The notes: generated by a model from the letters alone, not told the origin. A stretch of 64,000 bases of DNA from Streptomyces kaniharaensis (GCF_009569385.1 NZ_WBOF01000001.1:2924001-2988000); one strand, 5' to 3'; shown: positions 19,424 through 30,933, counted from the stretch's first letter. Numbers and translations: made by a program.

Positions 19424-20446
19424 TCACTTCAGGCGGTTGCCCGCCGAGCGCAGCTGCTGGGCGGCCTCGAGCACACGGGCGGCCATGCTCGCCTCGGCCA
19501 GCTTGCCCCAGGTGCGCGGGTCGTAAGTGTTCTTCTTGCCGACCTCGCCGTCGACCTTCAGCACACCGTCGTAGTTGCGGAACATGTGGTCCGCGACCGG
19601 GCGGGTGAAGGCGTACTGGGTGTCGGTGTCCAGGTTCATCTTCACGACGCCGTTCTCCAGCGCGGTGGCGATCTCCTCCGCGGTCGAGCCCGAACCGCCG
19701 TGGAAGACGAAGTCGAACGGGTCGGTCTTGCCATACTGCTTGCCGATCGCGTCCTGCAGCTCGCGCAGCAGCTCCGGCTTCAGCACGACGTTGCCCGGCT
19801 TGTACACGCCGTGCACGTTGCCGAACGAGGCGGCCAGCAGGTAGCGCCCCTTCTCGCCCAGGCCCAGCGCCTCGGCGGTGCGCACGGCGTCGTTGACGGT
19901 GGTGTACAGCTCGTCGTTGATCTCGTGCGTGACGCCGTCCTCCTCGCCGCCGGTCGGGGTGATCTCGACCTCAAGGATGATCTTGGCGGCGGCGGCCTGG
20001 GCCAGCAGCTCCTGGGCGATCTCCAGGTTGTCCGCCAGGGTCTCGGCCGAGCCGTCCCACATGTGCGACTGGAACAGCGGGTTCTCGCCCCGGGCCACGC
20101 GCTCGGCGGAGATCGCCAGCAGCGGGCGGACGTAGCCGTCCAGCTTGTCCTTCGGGCAGTGGTCGGTGTGCAGGGCGACGGTGATGTCGTACTTGGCGGC
20201 CACGACGTGGGCGAACTCGGCCAGCGCCACGGCGCCGGTCACCATGTCCCTCTTGTGCTGGCCGCCCAGGAACTCCGCGCCACCGGTCGAGATCTGGATG
20301 ATGCCGTCGCTCTCGGCCTCGGCGAACCCGCGCAGCGCGGCGTGCAGGGTCTGCGACGAGGTGACGTTGATGGCCGGGTAGGCGAACTTGCCCGCCTTGG
20401 CCCGGTCGAGCATCTCGTTGTAGACCTCGGGAGTTGCGATGGGCAT
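19424..20446 (-). CDS. fba: Class II fructose-bisphosphate aldolase
   Basis: A 340-residue zinc-dependent aldolase that interconverts fructose 1,6-bisphosphate with dihydroxyacetone phosphate and glyceraldehyde 3-phosphate. Zinc and catalytic residues lie in ALHTDHCPKDKL (about 94-105), ILEVEITPTGGEEDGV (about 150), FGNVHGVYKPGN (about 210) and VFHGGSGS (about 250). The start is the ATG of MPIATPEVYNEML; upstream in-frame codons have no homology-like sequence. It is transcribed alone. Confidence 0.97.
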   Translation of the reverse strand: MPIATPEVYNEMLDRAKAGKFAYPAINVTSSQTLHAALRGFAEAESDGIIQISTGGAEFLGGQHKRDMVTGAVALAEFAHVVAAKYDITVALHTDHCPKDKLDGYVRPLLAISAERVARGENPLFQSHMWDGSAETLADNLEIAQELLAQAAAAKIILEVEITPTGGEEDGVTHEINDELYTTVNDAVRTAEALGLGEKGRYLLAASFGNVHGVYKPGNVVLKPELLRELQDAIGKQYGKTDPFDFVFHGGSGSTAEEIATALENGVVKMNLDTDTQYAFTRPVADHMFRNYDGVLKVDGEVGKKNTYDPRTWGKLAEASMAARVLEAAQQLRSAGNRLK

Positions 20447-20771
20447 GCGATCCGCTCCTGTCGGGTTGGGGCGTACGGACGGTGTGGTCCGACGCTGTGT
20501 ACGCCTTCGTGACGACTCCGGGGTACCGGCCGCCGATGCGCGGCTCTGCGGTCCGGCTGGTCCGGTACCAAGGTTCGAGGCGACCACCGCGGTACGTCAA
20601 CGAGGGTGTTTTGCGACCGCGGACCGGAAGCCTGTGCCATCTTCCCAGACAAGTGCGCGCAGGTCAGCAGGAGCCCGCCTGTCGGAACGCCGCCCCACGG
20701 GGCCGGCAGCACGACGTGGACGGCCCCCCGGCGGGCAGTCGCCGTGAAGATGCGCCCGCTATCCTGCGCCC
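20447..20771. other. Divergent intergenic region between fba and the DedA gene
   Basis: There is no gene in these 325 bp. A TATCCT hexamer (20760-20765) sits 6 bp before the DedA GTG and fits a leaderless promoter. Near-palindromic GGTACC blocks at about 20520-20575 may be regulatory for fba. Confidence 0.45.
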
Positions 20772-21485
20772 GTGGACTCTATGCAGCTGGCCGTCAACCT
20801 GCTCGACGCCAAACAACTGATCTCGTCCGTCGGCGCCATCGGGCTGATCGCGATCATCTTCGCGGAGACCGGCCTGCTGGTCGGGTTCTTCTTCCCGGGC
20901 GACTCCCTGCTGATCATCGGCGGTGTCGCCGCCTCCGACGCCGCCTCGTCGGTCCTCGGTGACGGCGCCAAGCTGCCGATCGCGGCCCTGCTCGTCGGCG
21001 CCCCGCTGGCGGCGATCGCCGGGGCCCAGCTCGGGCACCTGATCGGGGCGAAGATCGGGCCCAGGATGTTCGACAAGCCCGACTCGAAGATCTTCCGCCG
21101 CGAGTACGTGGTGAAGGCGGAGGAGTACTTCGCCAAGTTCGGACCCGGCAAGGCCGTCGTGCTGGCCCGCTTCATGCCGATCATCCGCACCTTCCTCAAC
21201 CCGGTCGCCGGCACCCTGGAGATGCCGGCCCGCACGTTCTTCCTGTGGAACGTCGTCGGCGGTGTGCTGTGGACCGAGTCCATGCTGCTGATCGGCTACT
21301 TCTTCGGTGACGCGCTCGCCCCGGTGATCGACAAGTACCTGATCCCGGCGGTGCTGCTGATCGTCCTGCTGTCGATCTCGCCGATCCTCATCGAGGTCGT
21401 GCGCGAGCGCAAGAAGAAGGCGGGCGGCGACGAGGCGATGGGCGATGCCGTGCAGACCGGCGGCGGGCGCCACCGGCGGAGCTGA
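20772..21485 (+). CDS. DedA family membrane protein
   Basis: A 237-residue polytopic membrane protein of the DedA (SNARE-associated/VTT) family, whose members move undecaprenyl-phosphate or other lipids across the membrane. The signature is visible: FAETGLLVGFFFPGDSLL (about 30-47) and FGPGKAVVLARFMPIIRTFLNPVAG (about 119-143), with the conserved acidic residue in the first re-entrant region and Arg residues in the second. The C-terminus is basic and cytosolic. GTG 20772 is used because a -10-like TATCCT lies 6 bp upstream; ATG 20781 is possible. Confidence 0.93.
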   Translation: MDSMQLAVNLLDAKQLISSVGAIGLIAIIFAETGLLVGFFFPGDSLLIIGGVAASDAASSVLGDGAKLPIAALLVGAPLAAIAGAQLGHLIGAKIGPRMFDKPDSKIFRREYVVKAEEYFAKFGPGKAVVLARFMPIIRTFLNPVAGTLEMPARTFFLWNVVGGVLWTESMLLIGYFFGDALAPVIDKYLIPAVLLIVLLSISPILIEVVRERKKKAGGDEAMGDAVQTGGGRHRRS

Positions 21486-21506
21486 GCGTCAGAGGGCAAA
21501 GCAGAG

Positions 21507-21546
21507 CGGGCCTGGTCCTGTTTCACGTGAAACAGGACCAGGCCCG
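21507..21546. other. 40-bp perfect palindrome containing a parS-type centromere site
   Basis: Two perfect 20-bp arms meet without a loop between the DedA gene and pyrE stop codons. The centre, 21520-21533, is GTTTCACGTGAAAC, which is the streptomycete parS consensus bound by ParB (established knowledge). The outer part (GGGCCTGGTCCT and its complement) looks like a terminator for the convergent genes. One sequence may therefore serve both segregation and termination. Confidence 0.85.
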
Positions 21547-21573
21547 CGGTCGTACTCGGGGGCGTTCCGGGGC

Positions 21574-22110
21574 TCAGAGGCCCAGGTCGGCGGCGGTGTA
21601 GGCGGTCACGTACTCCAGGCCCTGGGCCTCGACCGTGGCGGCGCCGCCACGCTCGACGATCACCGCGACACCGACCACCTCGGCACCCGCCTCGCGCAGC
21701 GCCTCGACCGCGGTCAGCACCGAGCCGCCGGTGGTGGAGGTGTCCTCGACCGCCAGCACCCGGCGGCCCTTCACGTCCGGGCCCTCGATCCGGCGCTGCA
21801 GGCCGTGCGCCTTGCCCGCCTTGCGCACCACGAAGGCGTCCAGCCGCCGGCCGCGCGCGGCGGCCGCGTGCAGCATCGAGGTGGCCACCGGGTCGGCGCC
21901 CAGGGTCAGCCCGCCGACGGCGTCGTACTCCAGGTGCGAGGTCGCGTCCAGCATCACCCGGCCGACCAGCGGGGCGGCCTCGCCGTCCAGCGTGATCCGG
22001 CGCAGGTCGACGTAGTAGTCGGCCTCCTTGCCGGAGGAGAGGGTGACCTTGCCGTGCACGACGGCCTTGTCCTTGATCTGTGCCAGCAGGGCGTCGCGGT
22101 CGTTGCTCAT
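21574..22110 (-). CDS. pyrE: Orotate phosphoribosyltransferase
   Basis: A 178-residue enzyme joining orotate to PRPP to form OMP in pyrimidine synthesis. The PRPP-binding loop VLAVEDTSTTGGSVLTAVEAL (about 118-138) is intact, as are SSGKEADYYVDLRR (about 25-38) and VRKAGKAHG (about 95). The length is typical for actinobacteria. A long hairpin lies in the 5' region. Converges with the DedA gene. Confidence 0.96.
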   Translation of the reverse strand: MSNDRDALLAQIKDKAVVHGKVTLSSGKEADYYVDLRRITLDGEAAPLVGRVMLDATSHLEYDAVGGLTLGADPVATSMLHAAAARGRRLDAFVVRKAGKAHGLQRRIEGPDVKGRRVLAVEDTSTTGGSVLTAVEALREAGAEVVGVAVIVERGGAATVEAQGLEYVTAYTAADLGL

Positions 22111-22124
22111 GAGCGTCCAGTCTA

Positions 22125-22182
22125 GGGCCCGTCTTCAACCTCCCGCCTGCCGGGCGAACGACGGGAGTTTTAAGACGGGCCC
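22125..22182 (-). terminator. Long hairpin between the SRPBCC gene and pyrE
   Basis: An outer 11-bp stem (GGGCCCGTCTT with AAGACGGGCCC) encloses an inner CTCCCG/CGGGAG stem. It follows the stop at 22207 and precedes pyrE by 14 bp, so it may end the upstream transcript or act as a pyrE leader. Confidence 0.6.
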
Positions 22183-22206
22183 AGGCCCTGACGCCCGGCG
22201 TTCCGG

Positions 22207-23175
22207 CTAGCGGCGGCGCAGCACCCTGGCCAGCACCACGGCCCCGCCCAGCAGGGCCACACCGCCGCCGATCACCCACGGCATCGCACTGCGGCCCCCC
22301 GGGCCCGGCACCACGATCCCGCCGGCCTCGCCGCCCCAGCGGGACGCCGCACGGGCGCGGGCGCTGCGGGCCGGCAGGGCGGGCGCGTAGCGGCCGCGCG
22401 GCGGGGCGTGGTCCACCTCCTCGGCGGAACGGCCGACGATGCTGCGGCGCACCGGGCCGCTCAGCACAGGCTCGTCCTCGTACTCGAACGGCAGCTCGGC
22501 GGGGAGCTCCTCGGCCACGGCGTCCTCGTGCTCGTCGTCGCCGCCGGTGGGCAGGCCGAAGCGCTCGGCGTCGGCGTCGGAGAAGGCGATGAGGTCGGAG
22601 AGGTCGTCGTCGAGGTCGTCGCCGGGCTGATCCTGGCGCTCCTCGATGAACAGGACGCTCGCCTCGGCCTCCTCCGCGGTCTCCTCGTCCGCCGCCTCCT
22701 CTTCCGCGGCGTCCGCGGCGTCCGCGTCGTCGTCGGGGGAGACGAGGGCGGCGGCGAAACGGTCCAGCAGGCGGCGGCCGGTGGCGGTGAGGGTGTCCTC
22801 GTCGAAGTCGGTGAGCCGACCGGTGGCGCTCAGGTCGCCGGTGAAGCGGATGACGGCGGTGCCGTCCTCGGCGCCGTCCGCGACACTCACCCGGACGGTG
22901 GCCGTCGCCTCACCGCTGCCGCGGGCCTCCTGCCCCTCGGCGAGCACGGTCAGCACGCCCTCACGGCCCTCGATCAGCGACAGCACGCCCTTGTAGGTGA
23001 TGGTGGAGCCGCCGATCCGCACCCGCAGCCGGCCCCCGATCTCCTCGGCCGGGCTCGTGCCGACGGCCGCCGGCTCGGTGCTCAGGCCCGGCACACTCCG
23101 GGCCAGCAGAGCCGGATCCTGCAAGGCCTGCCGCAGCAGCTCGGCGGGCATCGGGACGACAACGTCATGCTCCAT
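22207..23175 (-). CDS. SRPBCC/CoxG-like protein with acidic linker and C-terminal anchor
   Basis: A 322-residue protein. Residues about 1-150 form an SRPBCC (CoxG-like, START-related) hydrophobic-ligand fold starting MEHDVVVPMPAELLRQAL, with a VPGLSTEP motif. A very acidic Glu/Asp/Ala linker (about 155-250) follows, then an Arg-rich patch and one C-terminal transmembrane segment ending RRR, a tail-anchored topology. The ligand is unknown. The ATG is chosen because a TAGGCT hexamer lies 7 bp upstream, suggesting a leaderless transcript. Confidence 0.85.
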   Translation of the reverse strand: MEHDVVVPMPAELLRQALQDPALLARSVPGLSTEPAAVGTSPAEEIGGRLRVRIGGSTITYKGVLSLIEGREGVLTVLAEGQEARGSGEATATVRVSVADGAEDGTAVIRFTGDLSATGRLTDFDEDTLTATGRRLLDRFAAALVSPDDDADAADAAEEEAADEETAEEAEASVLFIEERQDQPGDDLDDDLSDLIAFSDADAERFGLPTGGDDEHEDAVAEELPAELPFEYEDEPVLSGPVRRSIVGRSAEEVDHAPPRGRYAPALPARSARARAASRWGGEAGGIVVPGPGGRSAMPWVIGGGVALLGGAVVLARVLRRR

Positions 23176-23301
23176 GGCACGGAGCCTACCGACCGAACCC
23201 CGCCTGGTCCCTACCGCCGCCCACCCGGCTTTCCGCCCGGCCCCGCGCACGCCACGGAGGTGCACACCGAGCGCGGCTTCCGGCCTGTGCCGGACGGGAG
23301 T

Positions 23302-24939
23302 TCAGCGGGGGCCCAGGAGGGTGAAGGCGGCCGGGGAGCGGGCGGGGCGAAGGGCGGTGAGCTGCGTGGAGGTGGTGCGGAGGGTGTCGGGGGTGAGGGC
23401 GCGCGGTGGCGGGGCGTCGGGGGCGAGGGCGAGCGCGGGCTGTTCGGCGGAGGCGAGCAGGAAGTGCTGGGCGGCGCCGGGCGCGCCGGGGCGGCAGCTC
23501 GCGGTGGCGCCGCCCTGTACGGCGTAGGGGACGGTCCGCAGGCCTGTCGCGCGGAGGCCGGATTCGACCGGCCAGAGGCTGGTCAGGTCGCCGCCGGCCC
23601 GGACGGCGATCCGGCCGCCGGGGGAGAGCAGCCGGGCGGTGAGGCCGTAGAACTCCTGGGAGTGGTACTTCACCGGCCCGCCGTCGGCGGGTGCGGGCAG
23701 GTCGGCGAGGACGACGTCGTAGGCGCGGTCGGCGGTGGTGTCGCGCCGTAGCCACTCCATGGGGTCGGCAACTGTGGTCCGGACCCGGGGGTCGTCGAGG
23801 GAGCGTCCGGTGAGGGCGGCCAGGCCCGGGTCGGTGCGGGCGAGCCGGGTGAGTTCGGGGTCGGTGTCGACGATCCGCACCGAGCGGACCCCGCCGTGCC
23901 GGAGGACCTCCCGCAGGGCGAGCCCGTCGCCGCCGCCGAGCAGCAGGACGCGGGCGTCGGGGCCGGCGGCCATCGCGGGGTGGACGAGGGCTTCGCTGCC
24001 GCGGTACTCGTCGGGCCCGCAGACGGCGAGCCGTCCGTCGAGGTAGAGCCGGAGGGGGCCGTCGACGGGGCCGGCGAGCACGATCTCCTGGTGGCGGCTG
24101 CGGGTGGCGTCGCGGATGTCGGCGCCGTACAGGGCGCGCCGGGCGGCGCGTTCGATGGCGTCGGAGCCGGCGGCGGCGCCGGCGAGGACGGCGAGGACGA
24201 GTCCGCAGCCGGCCCAGAGCAGCAGTCGTATCCGGGGAGCGGGTTCCTCGCGGAACAGCCAGAGCACGACGGCGGCTCCGGCGACGGCGTTGACGGCACC
24301 GGTGACGAGCGCGCCGGTGCCGGGGCCGAGGCCGGGCAGGATGAGGAAGGGGAAGGCGAGGCCGCCGATCAGCGCGCCCACGTAGTCGGCGGCGAACAGG
24401 TCGGCCGCGGCCCGGCCGGCCTCCTCGCGGCGGATCCGCTGGATGAGGGTCATCAGGAGCGGGATCTCGGCGCCGATGAGGATGCCGATGAGGCAGGTGA
24501 GGCCGACGATGGCGGCCTGGTAGCGGCCGATCCAGGCCCAGCAGGAGTAGAGCACGAGGACGGAGAGCCCGCCGGTGAGGGCGAGGGCGCACTCGACGAG
24601 GGCGAAGGCGGTGGCGGGGTGGCGGGTGAGGCGTTTGGCGAGCAGTGAGCCGAGGCCCATGGCGAACACCATGACGGAGAGCACGACGGAGGTCAGGGTG
24701 ACCGTGTCCCCGAGGAGGTAGTCGCCGAGTGCGACGAGTTCGAGCTCGTAGACGAGTCCGCAGGCCGCGCAGACGAACGCGGCCAGGAGGACGGTGAGGC
24801 GGGCCAGCCGGGGGTGGGAGCGCAGGGGGCACGGACGGCGGGCGGGCAGCGGGGCGGGTTTCCGTCCGGATCCGGGTGGGCTGTCGTCGTCGAGGTCCAC
24901 GGTCGAGTGCGTGGGCGGACCGGCTGGATGATTGATCAC
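23302..24939 (-). CDS. Membrane-fused spermidine-synthase-like protein
   Basis: A 545-residue protein. About 7-8 transmembrane helices (about 45-265) precede a Rossmann methyltransferase/aminopropyltransferase-like domain with LLLGGGDGLALREVLRH (about 333), VRIVDTDPELT (about 355), an ADLPAPADGG loop (about 416) and a YHSQEFYGL motif (about 429). Classical spermidine synthases carry Glu-Leu-Asp and Asp-x-Thr/Ser-Asp at these loops; here they read V-D-T-D and D-L-P-A, so polyamine synthesis is not assured. GTG 24939 is preferred over TTG 24945: a TAGCGT -10 lies 6 bp before it. Confidence 0.88.
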   Translation of the reverse strand: MINHPAGPPTHSTVDLDDDSPPGSGRKPAPLPARRPCPLRSHPRLARLTVLLAAFVCAACGLVYELELVALGDYLLGDTVTLTSVVLSVMVFAMGLGSLLAKRLTRHPATAFALVECALALTGGLSVLVLYSCWAWIGRYQAAIVGLTCLIGILIGAEIPLLMTLIQRIRREEAGRAAADLFAADYVGALIGGLAFPFLILPGLGPGTGALVTGAVNAVAGAAVVLWLFREEPAPRIRLLLWAGCGLVLAVLAGAAAGSDAIERAARRALYGADIRDATRSRHQEIVLAGPVDGPLRLYLDGRLAVCGPDEYRGSEALVHPAMAAGPDARVLLLGGGDGLALREVLRHGGVRSVRIVDTDPELTRLARTDPGLAALTGRSLDDPRVRTTVADPMEWLRRDTTADRAYDVVLADLPAPADGGPVKYHSQEFYGLTARLLSPGGRIAVRAGGDLTSLWPVESGLRATGLRTVPYAVQGGATASCRPGAPGAAQHFLLASAEQPALALAPDAPPPRALTPDTLRTTSTQLTALRPARSPAAFTLLGPR

Positions 24940-25078
24940 GGACAAACGCTAGGCGACGTTCGGGACGGATAGCTGCACCCATGCGACGGACAGTGCGGGA
25001 TGCCTGGTTGACGGATCGTTCCTGCGTGCGATTCAGCGGCTATGGGGGGTTCTTCGCTCCCTCCGTGGCCGGTGCCGT

Positions 25079-25609
25079 TCATGCCTGCGGCACCACCAGC
25101 GACGAGCGGGTGCAGACCAGCTGACCCTCCTGCGGATAGGCGTGCCAGGTGCGCCAGAGCAGCCGGTCCGCGCTGCCCTGGGTGACCAGCGCGGTGAACG
25201 CGCTGGGGTCGCCCGGGAAGACCCCGGCGAGGCCGCGCGGGTGCCCCTCGACCAGCGCGAGCAGTTCCTGGGCGCGGGCCGCGAAGTCGTGCGGCGGCAG
25301 CACCTCGATCCGGGCCGCGAACTCGTACTCCCAGCCGCCCACCTGCTTGGCCACCCTTGCGGGCAGCGGGGTGCGGCTGCCGGGCAGGCAGGCGACGGTC
25401 TCCAGGCACTGGCCCGGGCCGGCGGCGATGACCACCTGGTGGGACGCGCCGAGCAGCCGCAGCTGGAGGGTGCCGGACGTGCCGGGGCGGCCCGTGCCGT
25501 CGAGTCTCAGGTCTCGGACCGCGAGAGCGGGCAACGGTTCGCCGCCCAGGCGCCAGGCCAGGTCGCCGGCCCGGGTGTCCGTGTAAGAGGTCTGCAGTGT
25601 GGTGAGCAT
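25079..25609 (-). CDS. DUF2617 family protein
   Basis: A 176-residue soluble protein of the actinobacterial DUF2617 family, usually found beside the membrane-fused spermidine-synthase-like gene, as here; its function is unknown. Recognisable parts are LLGASHQVVI (about 52-61), ETVACLPG (about 69-76) and a central GGWEYEFAARIEVL block (about 90-103). The ATG has GGAG 8 bp upstream. The gene lies about 140 bp before the spermidine-synthase-like gene on the same strand. Confidence 0.8.
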   Translation of the reverse strand: MLTTLQTSYTDTRAGDLAWRLGGEPLPALAVRDLRLDGTGRPGTSGTLQLRLLGASHQVVIAAGPGQCLETVACLPGSRTPLPARVAKQVGGWEYEFAARIEVLPPHDFAARAQELLALVEGHPRGLAGVFPGDPSAFTALVTQGSADRLLWRTWHAYPQEGQLVCTRSSLVVPQA

Positions 25610-26226
25610 GCTCGGCTCCGCGTTTCAGCTCCATGCGCGCCCGCCGAGCAGCATCGAGGCCTGGGCGCGATGGCAAGGCTCTTCGTGGCTGTGCGGCGCT
25701 GGGCGCGGCCGGCCGTGGAAGGAAGGATTCCGGCTGGAGATTCAGCAGCAGAGAAGCATGAATACGCCGGGTCCGCCGAGGAATTACCCAACTTTGTCAA
25801 GCATTCACCGGTTCGAGCTCACCGGCTTCCCGGCTCTGATCGATCCGGTGTGCGAGTCTGCACAGCGTGCGCTCCTTGCGCCGGGTCGTGTGCCGTGCGC
25901 GCTGGTTGTGCGCCGATCGCGCATTCGGGCTTTGCCGCCGGTCGAGCCGGGGGTCCCCCGCGGGCAGCGGGGCGTGCCGGGAAGGCAGAGATGATTGCCT
26001 ATCTGGCATCAACGACCCTTGTGCAGAAGAAGAGTTGACGAATGGTCAGAGTCAATGTCGGGCCATCATTGCTCCTGTGTGAGGGGCATGATGTGCAGGG
26101 TCAACGCTCTCGGGTCGATCGGGGGTTCGGTGAACACCCGTCCGAGCAGCAACGGCGCCTCCCCGTCCCCGAGGCCGGGTCGATGCTGCACGCCGCCCGC
26201 CCGGCGGGCCCGGGGCACCTCGTGGT
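25610..26226. other. 617-bp intergenic region, no supported gene
   Basis: Base composition is more balanced than in the flanks, and several short open frames end quickly on both strands without ribosome sites or sensible protein composition. The only hairpin I see is weak (around 25947-25970). It may be a decayed gene or a regulatory stretch. Confidence 0.4.
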
Positions 26227-27387
26227 TCAGCGGCGCCGAAGCCGTGACACCGCCTCGGCGAGAACCTCGTCCTTCTTGCAGAAGGTGAATCGGACGAGGC
26301 TCCGGCCGGCGTCGGCGTCGTCGTAGAAGACGGCGTTGGGGATCGCGACGACGCCGCAGCGCTCGGGCAGGGCGCGGCAGAACTCGATGCCGTCCGTCTC
26401 GCCCAACGGGGTGATGTCGGTGGTGATGAAGTACGTGCCCTCGGGGTTGAAGACCCGGAAGCCGGCGGCGGAGAGCCCGTCGGCGAGCAGGTCGCGCTTG
26501 CGCAGCAGGTCTTCCCGGAAGGTGTCGAAGTAGGTGCCGGGGAGCCGGAGCGCCTCGGCGACGGCGTACTGGAACGGCCCGGCGCTGACGTAGGTCAGGT
26601 ACTGCTTGGCGGTGCGGACGGCCGAGACGAGGGCCGGGCTCGCCGTCACCCAGCCGACCTTCCAGCCGGTGAAGGAGAAGGTCTTGCCGGCCGAGGAGAT
26701 GGCGACGGTCCGCTCGCGCATGCCGGGCAGGGCGGCGATGGGGTGGTGGGCGGCGCCGAAGACCAGGTGCTCGTAGACCTCGTCGGTGATCACCAGCAGG
26801 TCGTGCTCGACCGCGAGGCCGGCGATCGTGGTGAGTTCGTCGGCGGTGAGCACGGTGCCGGTCGGGTTGTGCGGGGTATTGATCAGCAGCAGCCGGGTGC
26901 GCGGGGTGATCAGCGTCCGGAGCTCGTCGAGGTCGGGGCGGAAGTCCGGGGCGCGCAGGGTCAGCGGGACGCGGGTGGCGCCGGCCATGGCGATGCAGGC
27001 GGCGTAGGAGTCGTAGAAGGGTTCGAGGGCGATCACCTCGTCGCCGGGCTCCAGCAGGGCGAGCAGGGCGGCGGCGATGGCCTCGGTGGCGCCGGCGGTG
27101 ACCAGGACCTCGGTGTCCGGGTCGTACGCGAGGCCGTAGAAGCGCTGCTGGTGCTCGGCGACGGCCTGCCGCAGCTCGGGGATGCCGGGGCCGGGCGGGT
27201 ACTGGTTGCCGCGGCTCTCGCGCAGCGCGCGGACGGCGGCCTCGCGGACCTCCTCGGGCCCGTCGGTGTCGGGGAAGCCCTGGCCGAGGTTGATCGAGCC
27301 GGTGGCGGTCGCGAGGGCGGACATCTCGGCGAAGATCGTCGTCCCCATGCCCGCCAGCCTGCGGTTCAGCAGCGGCCTCGTACCCAT
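26227..27387 (-). CDS. PLP-dependent aminotransferase (class I/II)
   Basis: A 386-residue fold-type I aminotransferase. It has LGQGFPDTDGP (about 34-44), NQYPPGPGIPELR (about 66), INTPHNPTG (about 167) and the PLP-lysine segment SAGKTFSFTGWKVGW (about 231-245), with the final Arg in RSLVRFTF. The sequence is close to the group containing kynurenine/methionine aminotransferases and actinobacterial DapC; the substrate cannot be told apart by eye. The start is ATG 27387 with GAGGAG 6 bp upstream. Confidence 0.92.
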   Translation of the reverse strand: MGTRPLLNRRLAGMGTTIFAEMSALATATGSINLGQGFPDTDGPEEVREAAVRALRESRGNQYPPGPGIPELRQAVAEHQQRFYGLAYDPDTEVLVTAGATEAIAAALLALLEPGDEVIALEPFYDSYAACIAMAGATRVPLTLRAPDFRPDLDELRTLITPRTRLLLINTPHNPTGTVLTADELTTIAGLAVEHDLLVITDEVYEHLVFGAAHHPIAALPGMRERTVAISSAGKTFSFTGWKVGWVTASPALVSAVRTAKQYLTYVSAGPFQYAVAEALRLPGTYFDTFREDLLRKRDLLADGLSAAGFRVFNPEGTYFITTDITPLGETDGIEFCRALPERCGVVAIPNAVFYDDADAGRSLVRFTFCKKDEVLAEAVSRLRRR

Positions 27388-27449
27388 CAGCGGCTCCTCA
27401 CGGCTCGTCGTGCGCCCATCCTGGGGGCAGGCGGGGGCCCGGGACAAGG

Positions 27450-27485
27450 ACGGCCCGCCACCGGGTCGTGCCGGTGGCGGGCCGT
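27450..27485 (-). terminator. Terminator after the YbjN-domain gene
   Basis: A perfect 15-bp stem with a GTCGTG loop, 20 bp past the stop of the YbjN-domain gene and before the aminotransferase. Confidence 0.9.
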
Positions 27486-27505
27486 CGTGGTGCTCAGGGG
27501 CGGGA

Positions 27506-28066
27506 TCAGGCCTCGTCGGTGCCCTCGGCGTCCTCGCCGTCGCCTTCCTCGCCCTCGATGTCGTTCTGCAGACCGAGGCGCTCGATGATCCACTGCTCGA
27601 AGCCGACCGCGGCCTGGGTCCAGTTGGCGGTGGTGGTGACGAAGTAGTCCAGGTTGACGCCGGTGCCGACGATCATCTGCGCCTCGCCGATCAGGCGGAC
27701 CACGCCGTCCTCGTGGGTGTGGGTGTAGACCTTGGGCCAGAGGGTCTCGCGGTTCCACTCGTCGATCAGGTCGAGGATCTCGCCCTTCTTCTCCAGCGGG
27801 TACGCGCGGTCGTAGAAGGCGCGCACCGCGAAGAGCTCCTTCTGCTCGCCGCGGAACATGTAGTAGACGCGGAAGCCCTCCCAGGGGGCGGTGAGGTCGC
27901 CCTCCTCGTCCACGACGTGCTTGAGCTGCATCTGGTCGAGCAGCTGGGTCACCAGGTTCTGGTCCGGGACGACGATCGGCGGCGGGCCGGCCGGCCGCCC
28001 CTGGCCGCCGGGCTGGCCGCCCTGCGGGGCGCCGAACGACGGGATGGACGACGGGTCGATGCTCAT
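27506..28066 (-). CDS. YbjN domain-containing protein
   Basis: A 186-residue protein. A Gly/Pro/Gln-rich N-terminus (about 1-35) precedes a YbjN domain (about 38-165), a fold like type III secretion chaperones, with WEGFRVYYMFRGEQKELFAV (about 62-81) and DLIDEWNRETLWPKVY (about 98-113). A short acidic tail ends the protein. Members are often linked to sensory or stress functions, but no specific role is known. Confidence 0.85.
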   Translation of the reverse strand: MSIDPSSIPSFGAPQGGQPGGQGRPAGPPPIVVPDQNLVTQLLDQMQLKHVVDEEGDLTAPWEGFRVYYMFRGEQKELFAVRAFYDRAYPLEKKGEILDLIDEWNRETLWPKVYTHTHEDGVVRLIGEAQMIVGTGVNLDYFVTTTANWTQAAVGFEQWIIERLGLQNDIEGEEGDGEDAEGTDEA

Positions 28067-28265
28067 GGGGGGTCCTCTTCCTCAGTGCACGTGGTGGCCG
28101 GCAATGAGAGGCCGCCCTTCCACCTCCCATCCTGCCCTATTCGGGCCCCGCCTCACAGGGGTACCGGCCGCCGGCGGATCTTCGTTCCGGACCTCGGGTG
28201 CCGGTCTTCCGGACCGCGGGTACGGGTCGGCGGCGACGGAATATCCACAGGTGGCGGGCGCTGTG

Positions 28266-28297
28266 CGGGCCACCCCCTCCGGTGAGGGAGCGGCCCG
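28266..28297 (-). terminator. Hairpin after clpB
   Basis: CGGGCC and GGCCCG form the base of an imperfect stem with inner CCTCC/GGGAG pairing, 15 bp beyond the clpB stop. Confidence 0.6.
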
Positions 28298-28311
28298 TGG
28301 CCGGCCGCCGG

Positions 28312-30933
<2,622 letters not shown>

